Shown here in pieces: positions 36,141-44,076 of a stretch of DNA of 64,000 nt. The stretch lies in assembly GCA_025965315.1 (NCBI GenBank), contig JAOPXD010000107.1, forward strand, positions 1-64,000. The letters run 5' to 3'. Made by a program: the position numbers and the translations under genes. Each line of letters opens with the position of its first letter. Position 1 is the first letter of the stretch. Under the pieces are notes generated by a model. The model did no database searches. It was not told the origin of the DNA and saw only the letters and a program-made list of their open reading frames with translations. This DNA comes from Marmoricola sp. GTDB lineage: Bacteria; Actinomycetota; Actinomycetes; Propionibacteriales; Nocardioidaceae.

Positions 36141-36711
36141 ACCCAGTCGCAGGGACGAGCTCCTCGCCATCGCGGCGGGGCTGTTCGCCGAGCGCGGGTT
36201 CAAGAACACCACCGTCCGCGACATCGCCGATGCCGCGGGAATCCTGTCCGGCAGCCTGTACCACCACTTCGACTCCAAGGAGTCGATGGTCGACGAGCTG
36301 CTCGACACCTTCCAGACCGAGCTCTGGAAGAAGTACGACGCGATCGAAGCCAGCGACTCCACGCCGAAGGCGAAGCTCGAGGCTGTCGTCCGGGCGTCCT
36401 TCGAGGCGATCGGTGAGCACCACAGCGAGGTCGCGATCTTCCAGAGCGATGCGCTCTACCTGGCGACGTTCGAGCGCTTCGGCTACCTGATCGAGAGGAA
36501 CCGGAAGTTCCGCACGCTGTGGACCGGTCTGCTCGAGCAGGGCGTGGCGAGCGGCGAGCTGAAGGCGGATCTCGACGTCGCGCTGGTCTACCGCTTCCTC
36601 CGCGACACCGTCTGGGTCGCCGTCCGCTGGTACCGCCCCGGCGGCACCCTCACCCCGGCCGACGTGGCCGATCAGTACCTGACCATTCTTCTCGAAGGGA
36701 TCTCCCAATGA
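36118..36711 (+). CDS. kstR2: KstR2: TetR-family repressor of the HIP regulon
   Basis: This 197-residue TetR regulator has an N-terminal helix-turn-helix: LFAERGFKNTTVRDIADAAG followed by SGSLYHHFDSKESMVDELL. Its length and genomic position (after ipdF, before fadA6) match KstR2 (Rv3557c), which binds AnCAAGnnCTTGnT and is released by HIP-CoA. Two perfect copies of that operator lie in this window. The GTG start overlaps ipdF by 23 bases, so it is expressed from the operon it controls (autoregulation). Confidence 0.92.
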   Translation: MPAASAPEPSRRDELLAIAAGLFAERGFKNTTVRDIADAAGILSGSLYHHFDSKESMVDELLDTFQTELWKKYDAIEASDSTPKAKLEAVVRASFEAIGEHHSEVAIFQSDALYLATFERFGYLIERNRKFRTLWTGLLEQGVASGELKADLDVALVYRFLRDTVWVAVRWYRPGGTLTPADVADQYLTILLEGISQ

Positions 36712-37871
36712 CCGAGGCCTACATCATCGACGCCGTCCGCACCCCCGTCGGCAAGCGTCGGGGCTCGCTGGCGAGCATGCACTCCGCGGACCTGGGTGCG
36801 CACGTGCTCAAGGCGCTCGTCGAGCGGACCGGTATCGACGCCGGCGCTGTGGACGACGTGATCATGGGCTGCTGCGACACCATCGGCTCCCAAGCCGGAG
36901 ACGTAGCCCGCACGGCGTGGTTGGTGGCCGGACTGCCTGACCACGTCCCTGGCGTCACCATCGACCGCCAGTGCGGTTCGAGCCAGCAGGCCGTGCACTT
37001 CGCAGCGCAGGGCGTCATGTCCGGTACCCAGGACCTGGTCATCGCCGGAGGCTTGCAGAACATGTCGGCGATCCCGATCTCGGCCGCGATGATCGTCGCC
37101 GACCAGTACGGCTTCACGACCCCGTTCGCCGAGTCGCCGGGTTGGAACGAGCGGTACGGGGACGTCGAGGTTTCCCAGTTCAACTCCGCCGAGATGATCG
37201 CGGAGAAGTGGGACATCAGCCGCGAGGACATGGAGCAGTTCGCGCTGAACTCCCACAACCGCGCCAAGGCTGCCATCGCCGAGGGCCGTTTCGACAACGA
37301 GATCGCGGCGGTCACCTTGGCCGACGGCACCGTTTTCTCCACCGATGAGTGCCCGCGGGAGACCTCCCTGGAGAAGATGGCGGCGCTCGAGCCGCTCGCC
37401 CCCGGCGGCAGGATCACCGCCGGTGTCGCCTCGCAGATCTGCGACGGAGCCTCCGCGGTTTTGATCGCCTCGGCTCAGGCCGTCAAGGACCACGACCTGA
37501 AGCCGCGCGCTCGGATCCACCACCTCTCGGTCAAGGGCGACGACCCGATCTGGATGCTGACCGGCCCGATCAGGGCAACCCGGCACGCGCTGGAGAAGAC
37601 CGGCCTGAAGATCGAGGACATCGACCTGTTCGAGTGCAACGAGGCCTTCGCCTCCGTCGTGCTCGCCTGGGCCAAGGAGCTCGAGGTCCCGCTGGAGAAG
37701 GTCAACGTCAACGGCGGCGGCATCGCGCTGGGCCACCCGATCGGTGCGACGGGTACCCGGCTGATGACCACGCTGCTCAACGAGCTCGAGCGCACCGGCG
37801 GTCGCTACGCGCTGCAGACGATGTGCGAGGGCGGCGGCCAGGCCAATGTCACGATCATCGAGCGACTCTGA
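36708..37871 (+). CDS. fadA6: FadA6: thiolase of ring C/D degradation
   Basis: This 387-residue thiolase has the nucleophile Cys89 in DRQCGSSQQ, the His of GGIALGHPIGATG and the second Cys in MCEGGGQ, so all catalytic residues are present. FadA6 (Rv3556c) is the 3-ketoacyl-CoA thiolase that releases acetyl-CoA in late HIP breakdown. Its ATG overlaps the kstR2 stop (ATGA), so it ends the fadE30 operon. Confidence 0.92.
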   Translation: MTEAYIIDAVRTPVGKRRGSLASMHSADLGAHVLKALVERTGIDAGAVDDVIMGCCDTIGSQAGDVARTAWLVAGLPDHVPGVTIDRQCGSSQQAVHFAAQGVMSGTQDLVIAGGLQNMSAIPISAAMIVADQYGFTTPFAESPGWNERYGDVEVSQFNSAEMIAEKWDISREDMEQFALNSHNRAKAAIAEGRFDNEIAAVTLADGTVFSTDECPRETSLEKMAALEPLAPGGRITAGVASQICDGASAVLIASAQAVKDHDLKPRARIHHLSVKGDDPIWMLTGPIRATRHALEKTGLKIEDIDLFECNEAFASVVLAWAKELEVPLEKVNVNGGGIALGHPIGATGTRLMTTLLNELERTGGRYALQTMCEGGGQANVTIIERL

Positions 37872-37882
37872 GCCGGGTCGGC

Positions 37883-37888
37883 TAGGTT
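37883..37888 (+). promoter_or_regulatory. -10 element for the leaderless lipoprotein gene
   Basis: TAGGTT lies six bases before the GTG at 37895, and no ribosome-binding site is present. Confidence 0.5.
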
Positions 37889-37894
37889 TCCCCC

Positions 37895-38254
37895 GTGAAC
37901 GTGACGCGTGGATGCGGAGTGGCCCTGGTGATCGGCATGCTGCTGGTCCCGACGGCGTGCGGCAAGGACGACGTCGACGCTGCCAAGAAGTCGGTGGCCG
38001 AGAGCATCCCGAGGCCGAGCAGCCCGGAGGTGGCCGACTCGTTGGTGACCGCCGGCAAGAAGGTCTTCGGCTCGAAGAAGAAGTTCACCAAGTCCCAGGC
38101 GGAGTGCGTCGCGGACGTGGTGCAGCGTTCGGACTTGTCGAACAAGGCCCTGCAGCAGGTCGCCACCGACCCGACGGCTTTCAACCCGACCGGCAAGGAC
38201 GCCGACGTGATCGAAAAGCTCGCCGACCCGATCCGGGCGTGCCTGACGAAGTAG
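37895..38254 (+). CDS. Small putative lipoprotein
   Basis: This 119-residue protein starts with a lipoprotein-like signal (GCGVALVIGMLLVPTACG), with the lipid-attachment Cys at about residue 22. The mature part is small and charged, with two further Cys (AECVADVV and RACLTK) that could form a disulfide. The next gene encodes a similar protein. I do not recognise the family. Its location inside the HIP cluster, where mycobacteria carry Rv3555c and fdxB, does not prove a steroid role. Confidence 0.6.
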   Translation: MNVTRGCGVALVIGMLLVPTACGKDDVDAAKKSVAESIPRPSSPEVADSLVTAGKKVFGSKKKFTKSQAECVADVVQRSDLSNKALQQVATDPTAFNPTGKDADVIEKLADPIRACLTK

Positions 38255-38321
38255 CCGGCGCCGGAGTGTGACAACCTTGCCGCGCGTCCCGGGAGGTCCT
38301 GGACGCGGGAGGGAATCAACG

Positions 38322-38690
38322 ATGCGTACTCTCGGAGCGGCAATCCTGGCCGCCGTACTGCTCACCACGTCGGCCTGCGGAGGCGGCGGTGGAGGCGGAA
38401 GCCGCCCCTCGGCCGACGAGGTCTCCAAGAGCCTGCAGTCGGGCAAGGCGAACGCCCTCCTCGGCGGATCGTCCAGCCAGATCACCGACACGATCGCTGA
38501 CTGCCTGGCCAAGGCGATCGTGGGCTCGAAGCTCTCCGACGGTGCCGTCAAGGCACTGGTCGACGGCGACAAGAACTACAAGGCGAACTCCGCTGACACG
38601 GCTGCGCTGACCTCGGTGTCGGCAGGCCTGACCTCCTGCGCGAAGGCTGCGGTCCCGACGCCGGCACCCACCGCCACGCCTGGCTCCTAG
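38322..38690 (+). CDS. Small putative lipoprotein, paralogue of the preceding gene
   Basis: This 122-residue protein has a clear lipobox (LLTTSACGG, Cys19), a Gly/Ser linker, then a small helical domain with two Cys (ADCLAKAIV and TSCAKAAV) spaced as in the preceding protein, and a Pro/Thr tail. GGAGGG lies eight bases before the ATG. A strong hairpin terminator follows. The function is unknown; both products should sit on the outer face of the cell membrane. Confidence 0.65.
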   Translation: MRTLGAAILAAVLLTTSACGGGGGGGSRPSADEVSKSLQSGKANALLGGSSSQITDTIADCLAKAIVGSKLSDGAVKALVDGDKNYKANSADTAALTSVSAGLTSCAKAAVPTPAPTATPGS

Positions 38691-38714
38691 TCGGGCTACT
38701 GACCGCAAACGCCG

Positions 38715-38754
38715 CCGAGGCGCGGTCCTGACCTACGTCAGGACCGCGCCTCGG
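38715..38754. terminator. Bidirectional hairpin terminator
   Basis: A 17-base arm beginning CCGAGGCGCGGTCCTGA pairs perfectly with its complement across a six-base loop (CCTACG). It lies between the convergent lipoprotein and ipdC genes and has no clear T-run on either side. Confidence 0.75.
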
Positions 38755-38777
38755 CTGTCGCCGTGCTCAGCGCTCGC

Positions 38778-39845
38778 TCAGGCGAGGTACCCCTGCGTAC
38801 GACGCAGCTCTGCGGCTGCCTGGACGACGACCCGCTCGATCAGCTCTTCGCAGGTCGGCAGGTCCTCGATCACGCCGACGACCTGACCTGAGGCGAGGAT
38901 CCCGGCGTCCGGGTTGCCCTCGACGAGTCCGGCCTTGAGCATCATCGGGGTGTTGGCGGCGAGCACCATCTGGGCCCAGGACCGGTCCGAGCCGTGCTTC
39001 ATCGCCTGGCCGTCCTTGATCAGACCGGCCCAGGACATGCCGCTCATCTTCTTGAACGCCAGGGTCCGGCGTGCGGTCGGTCCGAGACGCTTGATCGCGC
39101 TGGACTCCTCGACCGAGTCGACCAGGTCGGTGCGCAGCATCCGGTGCGGCATCCCGTCGACCTTCGCGGTCACCACGGTGCCGTTCAGGTCGGCGTCCAG
39201 GTAGCGCTGCTTGACGGCGTCCGGGACCCGCGAGTCCTGGGTGAGCAGGAACCGGGTGCCCATCCCGATGCCGGCGGCGCCGTAGGACAGCGCGGCAGCG
39301 AGCCCGCGGCCGTCGAAGAAGCCGCCGGCGGCGATGACCGGGATGTCGACGGCGTCCAGGACGGTGGGCAGCAGCAACGTCGTGGGCACGGCCCCGGTGT
39401 GACCGCCGCCCTCCCCGCCCTGGATCATCACCGCGTCGGCGCCCCAGGCGGCTACCTTCTTGGCGTGCTTGGCAGCTCCGATGCTGGGGATCACGACGAT
39501 GTCGTGCTCCTTGAGCTTCGCGATCAGCTCGGGTTTCGGCGCTAGGGCGAAGCTGGCGACCTTGACGCCGTACTCGATGAGCAGGTTGCAGCGGGCCGGG
39601 GCGTCGGCGGCGTCGGCGCGCAGGTTCACGCCGAAGGGCATGTCGGTGCGGCCCTTGACCTCCACGATCGCCTTCTCGAGCTCGTCGTGGGTCATCGTGG
39701 CGCTCGCGAGGATTCCGAGGCCGCCGGCGTTGGCGGTGCCGGCGACCAGGCGCGGTCCGGCCACCCAGCCCATCCCGGTCTGGACCACGGGGTGCTTGAT
39801 CCCGATGAGCTCGGTCAACGGGGTCGTCAGCAGCTGGTCGATCAC
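38778..39845 (-). CDS. ipdC: IpdC: flavin-dependent oxidoreductase
   Basis: This 355-residue protein belongs to the nitronate monooxygenase/2-nitropropane dioxygenase-like flavoprotein family: VVQTGMGWVAGPRLVAG, QGGEGGGHTGAVP, and AAGGFFDGRGLAAALSYGAAG for FMN phosphate binding. By synteny (ipdC-ipdB-ipdA) it is IpdC (Rv3553), which acts before IpdAB to set up ring C opening. Its start overlaps the ipdB stop by four bases. Confidence 0.9.
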   Translation of the reverse strand: MIDQLLTTPLTELIGIKHPVVQTGMGWVAGPRLVAGTANAGGLGILASATMTHDELEKAIVEVKGRTDMPFGVNLRADAADAPARCNLLIEYGVKVASFALAPKPELIAKLKEHDIVVIPSIGAAKHAKKVAAWGADAVMIQGGEGGGHTGAVPTTLLLPTVLDAVDIPVIAAGGFFDGRGLAAALSYGAAGIGMGTRFLLTQDSRVPDAVKQRYLDADLNGTVVTAKVDGMPHRMLRTDLVDSVEESSAIKRLGPTARRTLAFKKMSGMSWAGLIKDGQAMKHGSDRSWAQMVLAANTPMMLKAGLVEGNPDAGILASGQVVGVIEDLPTCEELIERVVVQAAAELRRTQGYLA

Positions 39846-40615
39846 TTCGCCTCACTCACCACGGGCGCGACCTCGCGGTCACGCAACGTCTTCGGGTCCA
39901 GCACGTTGCGGATGATCATCAGCTCTGACTCGGTCGGCTCGCGGGTGACGGGCACCTCGCTCGGAACCTCCAGGGCGAACCCGGTGTTCTCCACGACCTC
40001 GTCCAGCGTGACGCCGGGGTGCAGCGAAAGGAGCCGGACCGTGTCGCCGGCGCCCTTGACGTCGAAGACGCCCAGGTTGGAGACGATCCGGTGGATGTCG
40101 TTGTACTTCGACGCGCCCGGGCCGGCAGCCTTGGCCCGGGCCGGACCGACACCGGAGACGATGTCGACGTTCTCGACGAAGACGCGGGTGTTGTGCTTCG
40201 GAACCCAGTACGACGTCCGGTTGTTCACCGTGTTGCCCGGGGCGCCGCGGGACCCGAGCAGCTGACGCTTCGGCTGGGCGAAGTCTCCGATGGCGGAGAT
40301 GTTCTGGTTGCCCTGGCGGTCCACCTGGGTGGCGCCCATCATCACGTGGCGCTTGCCGTAGGCGACGACGTCGAAGACGCGGCGGAACGGGATCCAGCCC
40401 TCGACGACGTCGGCCTTGGCGAAGAGCGGGGGAGTGCCGCCGAGGAAGAGCGACTCGCCGTCGGAGATGACCAGGTCCGGGTTGGAGGTCAGCTTGGCCA
40501 GCCTGACGCCCAGCATCGGGAGCATGCCCATCGGGGAAGCGAAAATCTCGCCGTCGTCGGCGAAGGCGTCGGCGATGGCTGCGGCGCAGACCTCTGCGCG
40601 GGAGAACTCGGTCAT
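39842..40615 (-). CDS. ipdB: IpdB: CoA-transferase-like beta subunit, ring-opening hydrolase
   Basis: This 257-residue protein has the class I CoA-transferase beta fold (FASPMGMLPMLGVRLAKLT, SDGESLFLGG, MMGATQVDRQGNQNIS). IpdAB in known systems is not a CoA transferase but a hydrolase that opens the last steroid ring of COCHEA-CoA. It overlaps ipdA and ipdC by four bases each, consistent with stoichiometric heterodimer production. Confidence 0.92.
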   Translation of the reverse strand: MTEFSRAEVCAAAIADAFADDGEIFASPMGMLPMLGVRLAKLTSNPDLVISDGESLFLGGTPPLFAKADVVEGWIPFRRVFDVVAYGKRHVMMGATQVDRQGNQNISAIGDFAQPKRQLLGSRGAPGNTVNNRTSYWVPKHNTRVFVENVDIVSGVGPARAKAAGPGASKYNDIHRIVSNLGVFDVKGAGDTVRLLSLHPGVTLDEVVENTGFALEVPSEVPVTREPTESELMIIRNVLDPKTLRDREVAPVVSEAK

Positions 40616-41505
40616 GCCTTCTGCTCCTCTGCGAACGCCGCGACGGCGGCTTGGTAGGCGGCTTCGTCGCCGCTCAGGAAACGCTGCTCGAACGCGGCCC
40701 AGTCCTCGTCCGACCCGCTGGCCGCGGCGGCATACACCTTCTGGAACTTCTCGTCGCGCTCGTAGTCCGGCGTACAGAGGGTGAAGTGCGCGCCGTTCGG
40801 GGTCTCGACGACGCCGTCGACCATCATCCGGCTGATCAGCAGGCGCTGGACCGGGGTGTCGACCGTGAGCCCCGCTGTATCGACGATCTGCTCGACCGAG
40901 ACGAACGCCTTGTCGGCGGCCTGGACGAACAGGTCGTCGAAGTAGGGGTCGGGGCCGAGGTAGGTCGCGTTTCCGTGGACATCGGCGCGGTTCAGGTGCA
41001 CCAGAGCGACGTCGAGCTTCAGGGCCGGCACGGCGGTGAGGTCTTCGAAGTCGCCGTTCTCGTCGGCGTACGGGGAGGCGACGGTCTTGATCCAGCTGTT
41101 GTTGACCAGGACGTCGGAGCCCAGGCCGGCGCGCATCGGTAGGAACGGGAGGCGCTGCGCTGCGGCGTACAGGCCGGTCTGGAACATCCCCTCGTCGAGC
41201 TCGACGATCTCCGGGATCGTTCCGTTCTGACGGGCGCGCTGGAAGTTCGGCTCGAGCGGGATCGAGTCGAGCGAGACGAACGCGTAGACCAGCTTCTTGA
41301 TCTTGCCGGCGCGGGCCAGCAGACCGACGTCGGCACCGCCCCAGCTCACGATGGTGAGGTCCTTAAGGTCGGAGCGCAGAATCGCGCGGACCAGGGCCAT
41401 CGGCTTGCGCCGTGGTCCCCACCCGCCGATGCCGATGGTCATTCCGTCGGAGAGCTGGGCGACGACCTCGTCGATCGTCATCTGCTTGTCGCGGGGCTTG
41501 CTCAC
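40612..41505 (-). CDS. ipdA: IpdA: CoA-transferase-like alpha subunit, ring-opening hydrolase
   Basis: This 297-residue alpha subunit shows DGMTIGIGGWGPRRKPMALV and the paired alpha/beta fold of CoA transferases. With IpdB it hydrolyses the cyclohexene ring of COCHEA-CoA. Length and order fit IpdA (Rv3551). Its start overlaps the echA20 stop by four bases. Confidence 0.92.
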   Translation of the reverse strand: MSKPRDKQMTIDEVVAQLSDGMTIGIGGWGPRRKPMALVRAILRSDLKDLTIVSWGGADVGLLARAGKIKKLVYAFVSLDSIPLEPNFQRARQNGTIPEIVELDEGMFQTGLYAAAQRLPFLPMRAGLGSDVLVNNSWIKTVASPYADENGDFEDLTAVPALKLDVALVHLNRADVHGNATYLGPDPYFDDLFVQAADKAFVSVEQIVDTAGLTVDTPVQRLLISRMMVDGVVETPNGAHFTLCTPDYERDEKFQKVYAAAASGSDEDWAAFEQRFLSGDEAAYQAAVAAFAEEQKA

Positions 41506-42266
41506 GCGTTCTTCCCTGCCTTGTCAGTCCCCGCGAAGTTGTCGCGGAGCTCGTCGGATACGCCGGCCAGGTTGAGCTCGAAGGTGAACCCCTGCTCGAA
41601 CCGGTAGCTCTTGTTGACGTCGACCGGCTCGATGCCGTTCAGCGCTTCCTTCGCCGCGCGGATCACCCGGGTGTCCTTCTCGGCGATGCTCGCGGCCACC
41701 TCGAGGGCGATGCTGTCGATCTGGTCGCGCGGACCGATCTTGAAGACCGAACCGAACTTATGCAGCTCGGTCGCGGGGATGGTGGCTGCGGTGAAGTAGA
41801 GCGCGCGCATCATCTGCTGGGGGACCAGGCGTGCCATGTGGGTCGCCGCTCCGAGCGCCCCCTGCTTGACCTCAGGAACGCCGAAGTAGGCGTCGTCGCT
41901 GGCGATCACGATGTCGGCGTTGCCGACCAGGCCGACACCACCGCCGACGCAGAATCCGTTGACGACCGCGATCACCGGCACGCTGCACTCGTACACGGCC
42001 TTGAACGCCGCGTAGCAACCCTTGTTGGCGCCGATCAGGGCGTCGAACCCGGTGGTGTTCTGCATCTCCTTGATGTCCACCCCCGCGTTGAAGCCCTTGC
42101 CCTCGGCGCGCAGGATCACGACCTTCGTGTTCAGGTCCTTCGAGGCCTCGTCGAGCGCGATCCCGATATCGAACCAGCCCTGGACGGTGAGCGCGTTCAC
42201 GGGGGGATGCGCCATCGTGACGATGCGGATGCCGTCCTCGCGCAACTCGCTGGTGACTGCAGACAT
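41502..42266 (-). CDS. echA20: EchA20: crotonase-fold ring D hydrolase
   Basis: This 254-residue crotonase-fold protein has the oxyanion-hole segments EGKGFNAGVDIKEMQ and NGFCVGGGVGLVGNADIV. EchA20 (Rv3550) opens steroid ring D by hydrolysing the cyclopentanone of a HIP-derived CoA ester. The ATG follows GAGAGG, and the leader runs from the KstR2 operator at 42296. It heads echA20-ipdA-ipdB-ipdC. Confidence 0.9.
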   Translation of the reverse strand: MSAVTSELREDGIRIVTMAHPPVNALTVQGWFDIGIALDEASKDLNTKVVILRAEGKGFNAGVDIKEMQNTTGFDALIGANKGCYAAFKAVYECSVPVIAVVNGFCVGGGVGLVGNADIVIASDDAYFGVPEVKQGALGAATHMARLVPQQMMRALYFTAATIPATELHKFGSVFKIGPRDQIDSIALEVAASIAEKDTRVIRAAKEALNGIEPVDVNKSYRFEQGFTFELNLAGVSDELRDNFAGTDKAGKNA

Positions 42267-42295
42267 GGGAACCTCTCGAGGGCCGGACCGAACAA

Positions 42296-42313
42296 ACCAA
42301 GCACTTGCTTGGT
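42296..42313. promoter_or_regulatory. KstR2-type operator between echA20 and the SDR operon
   Basis: ACCAAGCACTTGCTTGGT is the exact reverse complement of the operator at 34061-34078. Its final T starts TACTCT (42313-42318), a -10 element six bases before the ATG at 42325, so the plus-strand transcript should be leaderless. Confidence 0.88.
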
Positions 42314-42324
42314 ACTCTATCAGC

Positions 42325-43074
42325 ATGGCTCTCTCGATCGACCTGACCGGACGGGTGGTTCTCGTCACCGGCGGCTCCCGCGGCATCGGCCGCGGCATCA
42401 CCGAAGCGTTCTCGCTGGCCGGAGCCACGGTGGTCACCTGTGCGCGGTCGGAGGCCGAGCCGTTCCCCGGTACGACGCACGTGACCTGCGACGTCCGGGA
42501 CCCCGACTCCGTCCAGGCGCTGGTCGACGGGATCGTCGCGAACCACGGGCGTCTGGACGTCCTGGTCAACAACGCCGGCGGCGCGCCGGCGGCAGATGCG
42601 GCGACCGCGTCGCCGCGCTTCCACGACAAGATCATCGCGCTCAACCTGAACTCGCCGCTGCTCGTGGCCCAGATCGCCAACCAGGTCATGCAGGCGCAGG
42701 ACAGTGGTGGCTCCATCGTGAACATCTCCTCCATCAGCGCCCACCGTCCTGCTCCGACGATTGCTGCCTACGCCGCGGCCAAGGCCGGCCTGGAGTCGCT
42801 GACCAAGAGCCTGGCGATGGAGTGGGGGCCGCGGGTCCGGGTTAACGCCATCGAGGTCGGCCTGTGCCGTACCGAGCAGACCGACGACCACTACGGCGGC
42901 GACGAGAAGGTCGCGCGTATCGAGCAGACCATCCCGCTCGGCCGGATGGCGCGTCCCGAGGAGGTCGGCAACGTCGCCGTGTTCCTCTCCAGCGACCTGG
43001 CCTCCTACGTCAGCGGCGCCAGTGTCGGCTGCCACGGTGGCGGCGAGCCCCCGGTTTTCCTTCACATCCAGTAG
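42325..43074 (+). CDS. Short-chain dehydrogenase/reductase (Rv3549c-like)
   Basis: This 249-residue SDR has VTGGSRGIGRGI, NNAGGAP and the catalytic YAAAK (AAYAAAKAGLES). It is divergent from echA20 across a KstR2 operator, as Rv3549c is in M. tuberculosis. No ribosome-binding site precedes the ATG, in line with leaderless expression. It probably oxidises or reduces a hydroxyl/keto group on a HIP-derived CoA ester; the exact step is not certain. Confidence 0.85.
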   Translation: MALSIDLTGRVVLVTGGSRGIGRGITEAFSLAGATVVTCARSEAEPFPGTTHVTCDVRDPDSVQALVDGIVANHGRLDVLVNNAGGAPAADAATASPRFHDKIIALNLNSPLLVAQIANQVMQAQDSGGSIVNISSISAHRPAPTIAAYAAAKAGLESLTKSLAMEWGPRVRVNAIEVGLCRTEQTDDHYGGDEKVARIEQTIPLGRMARPEEVGNVAVFLSSDLASYVSGASVGCHGGGEPPVFLHIQ

Positions 43075-43103
43075 CGCCTGCACATCAACTGAGGAGTAGT
43101 TCC

Positions 43104-43985
43104 GTGTCCCGTCTTCTTGAAGGCCGTGTTGCCATCGTCACCGGAGCAGGACGCGGCATCGGCCGCGCCCACGCCCTCGAGCTCGCCCGGCAGGGCGCCA
43201 AGGTCGTCGTGAACGACTTCGGCGTCTCCAACAACGGCGAGAAGAGCGACTCGCCTGCTCACGACGTCGTCGCCGAGATCGAGGCTCTGGGGGGCGAGGC
43301 AGTCGTCAACGGCGCCGACGTCGCCGACTTCGAGCAGGCGGCCGCGATGGTGCAGCAGGCGATCGACACCTTCGGCGGCCTCGACATCCTGGTCAACAAC
43401 GCCGGATTCGTCCGCGACCGGATGCTCGTCAACGCCACCGAGGACGAGTGGGACGCCGTCATCCGGGTGCACCTCAAGGGTCACTTCGCGCCGCTGCGGC
43501 ACGCCGCGGCGTACTGGCGTGCGGAGTCGAAGGAGGGCCGTCAGCGCGCCGCCCGGGTCATCAACACGACGTCGGGTGCCGGTCTGCAGGGCTCCATCGG
43601 ACAGATCACCTACTCCGCGGCCAAGGGCGGCATCGCCACGATGACGGTCGTCGCTGCGGCTGAGCTCGGCCGGGTCGGCGTGACGGTCAACGCCCTCGCC
43701 CCGGTCGCCAAGACCCGCATGACCGAGGGCGCCTTCGACACCTCCGAGATGGCCCTGCCCGAGGACAACTCCCCGATCGTCGCTTGGCTCGCCTCCGAGG
43801 CTTCGGGACACGTCACCGGCCGGGTCTTCGAGAGCGACGGCGGCAAGCTGACTCTCGAAGAGGGCTGGAACCACGGCGCAGCTCGCGACAAGGGATCGCG
43901 CTGGGAGGCCACCGAGCTCGGCGAGGTCGTCGACGCCCTGATCGCCGAGGGCGCCGACCCGGAGCCCGTTTACGGCGCCAGCTAA
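43104..43985 (+). CDS. Short-chain dehydrogenase (17-beta-HSD4-like, Rv3548c-like)
   Basis: This 293-residue SDR resembles the dehydrogenase domain of multifunctional enzyme 2: VTGAGRGIGRAHALELA, NDFGVSNNG, NNAGFVRDRML and the catalytic Tyr-x3-Lys in TYSAAKGG. GAGGAG precedes the GTG start. It follows the other SDR gene in the same KstR2-controlled operon. A 3-hydroxyacyl-CoA dehydrogenase role in beta-oxidation is likely. Its stop directly abuts the left end of the inverted-repeat element. Confidence 0.87.
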   Translation: MSRLLEGRVAIVTGAGRGIGRAHALELARQGAKVVVNDFGVSNNGEKSDSPAHDVVAEIEALGGEAVVNGADVADFEQAAAMVQQAIDTFGGLDILVNNAGFVRDRMLVNATEDEWDAVIRVHLKGHFAPLRHAAAYWRAESKEGRQRAARVINTTSGAGLQGSIGQITYSAAKGGIATMTVVAAAELGRVGVTVNALAPVAKTRMTEGAFDTSEMALPEDNSPIVAWLASEASGHVTGRVFESDGGKLTLEEGWNHGAARDKGSRWEATELGEVVDALIAEGADPEPVYGAS

Positions 43986-44067
43986 CCCAGAATTCACAAC
44001 CCCTGTTGTGAAACAGCTGCTTCCCGAACAAGATCGCATTCGGGAAGCAGCTGTTCTGTTCGGGAAG
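43986..44067 (+). repeat. Left inverted repeat with two hairpins
   Basis: The repeat begins CCCAGAATTCACAACCCCTG. Hairpin one has arms TTCACAAC and GTTGTGAA with loop CCCT. Hairpin two has 17-base perfect arms starting AACAGCTGCTTCCCGAA and a ten-base loop. It ends CTGTTCGGGAAG. Confidence 0.9.
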
Positions 44068-44076
44068 CTCGCGCGA

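Noticed and set aside
36118..36711. The TetR gene as KstR
   Set aside because: Its position between ipdF and fadA6 and the nearby AnCAAGnnCTTGnT operators identify it as KstR2; KstR itself was not found.
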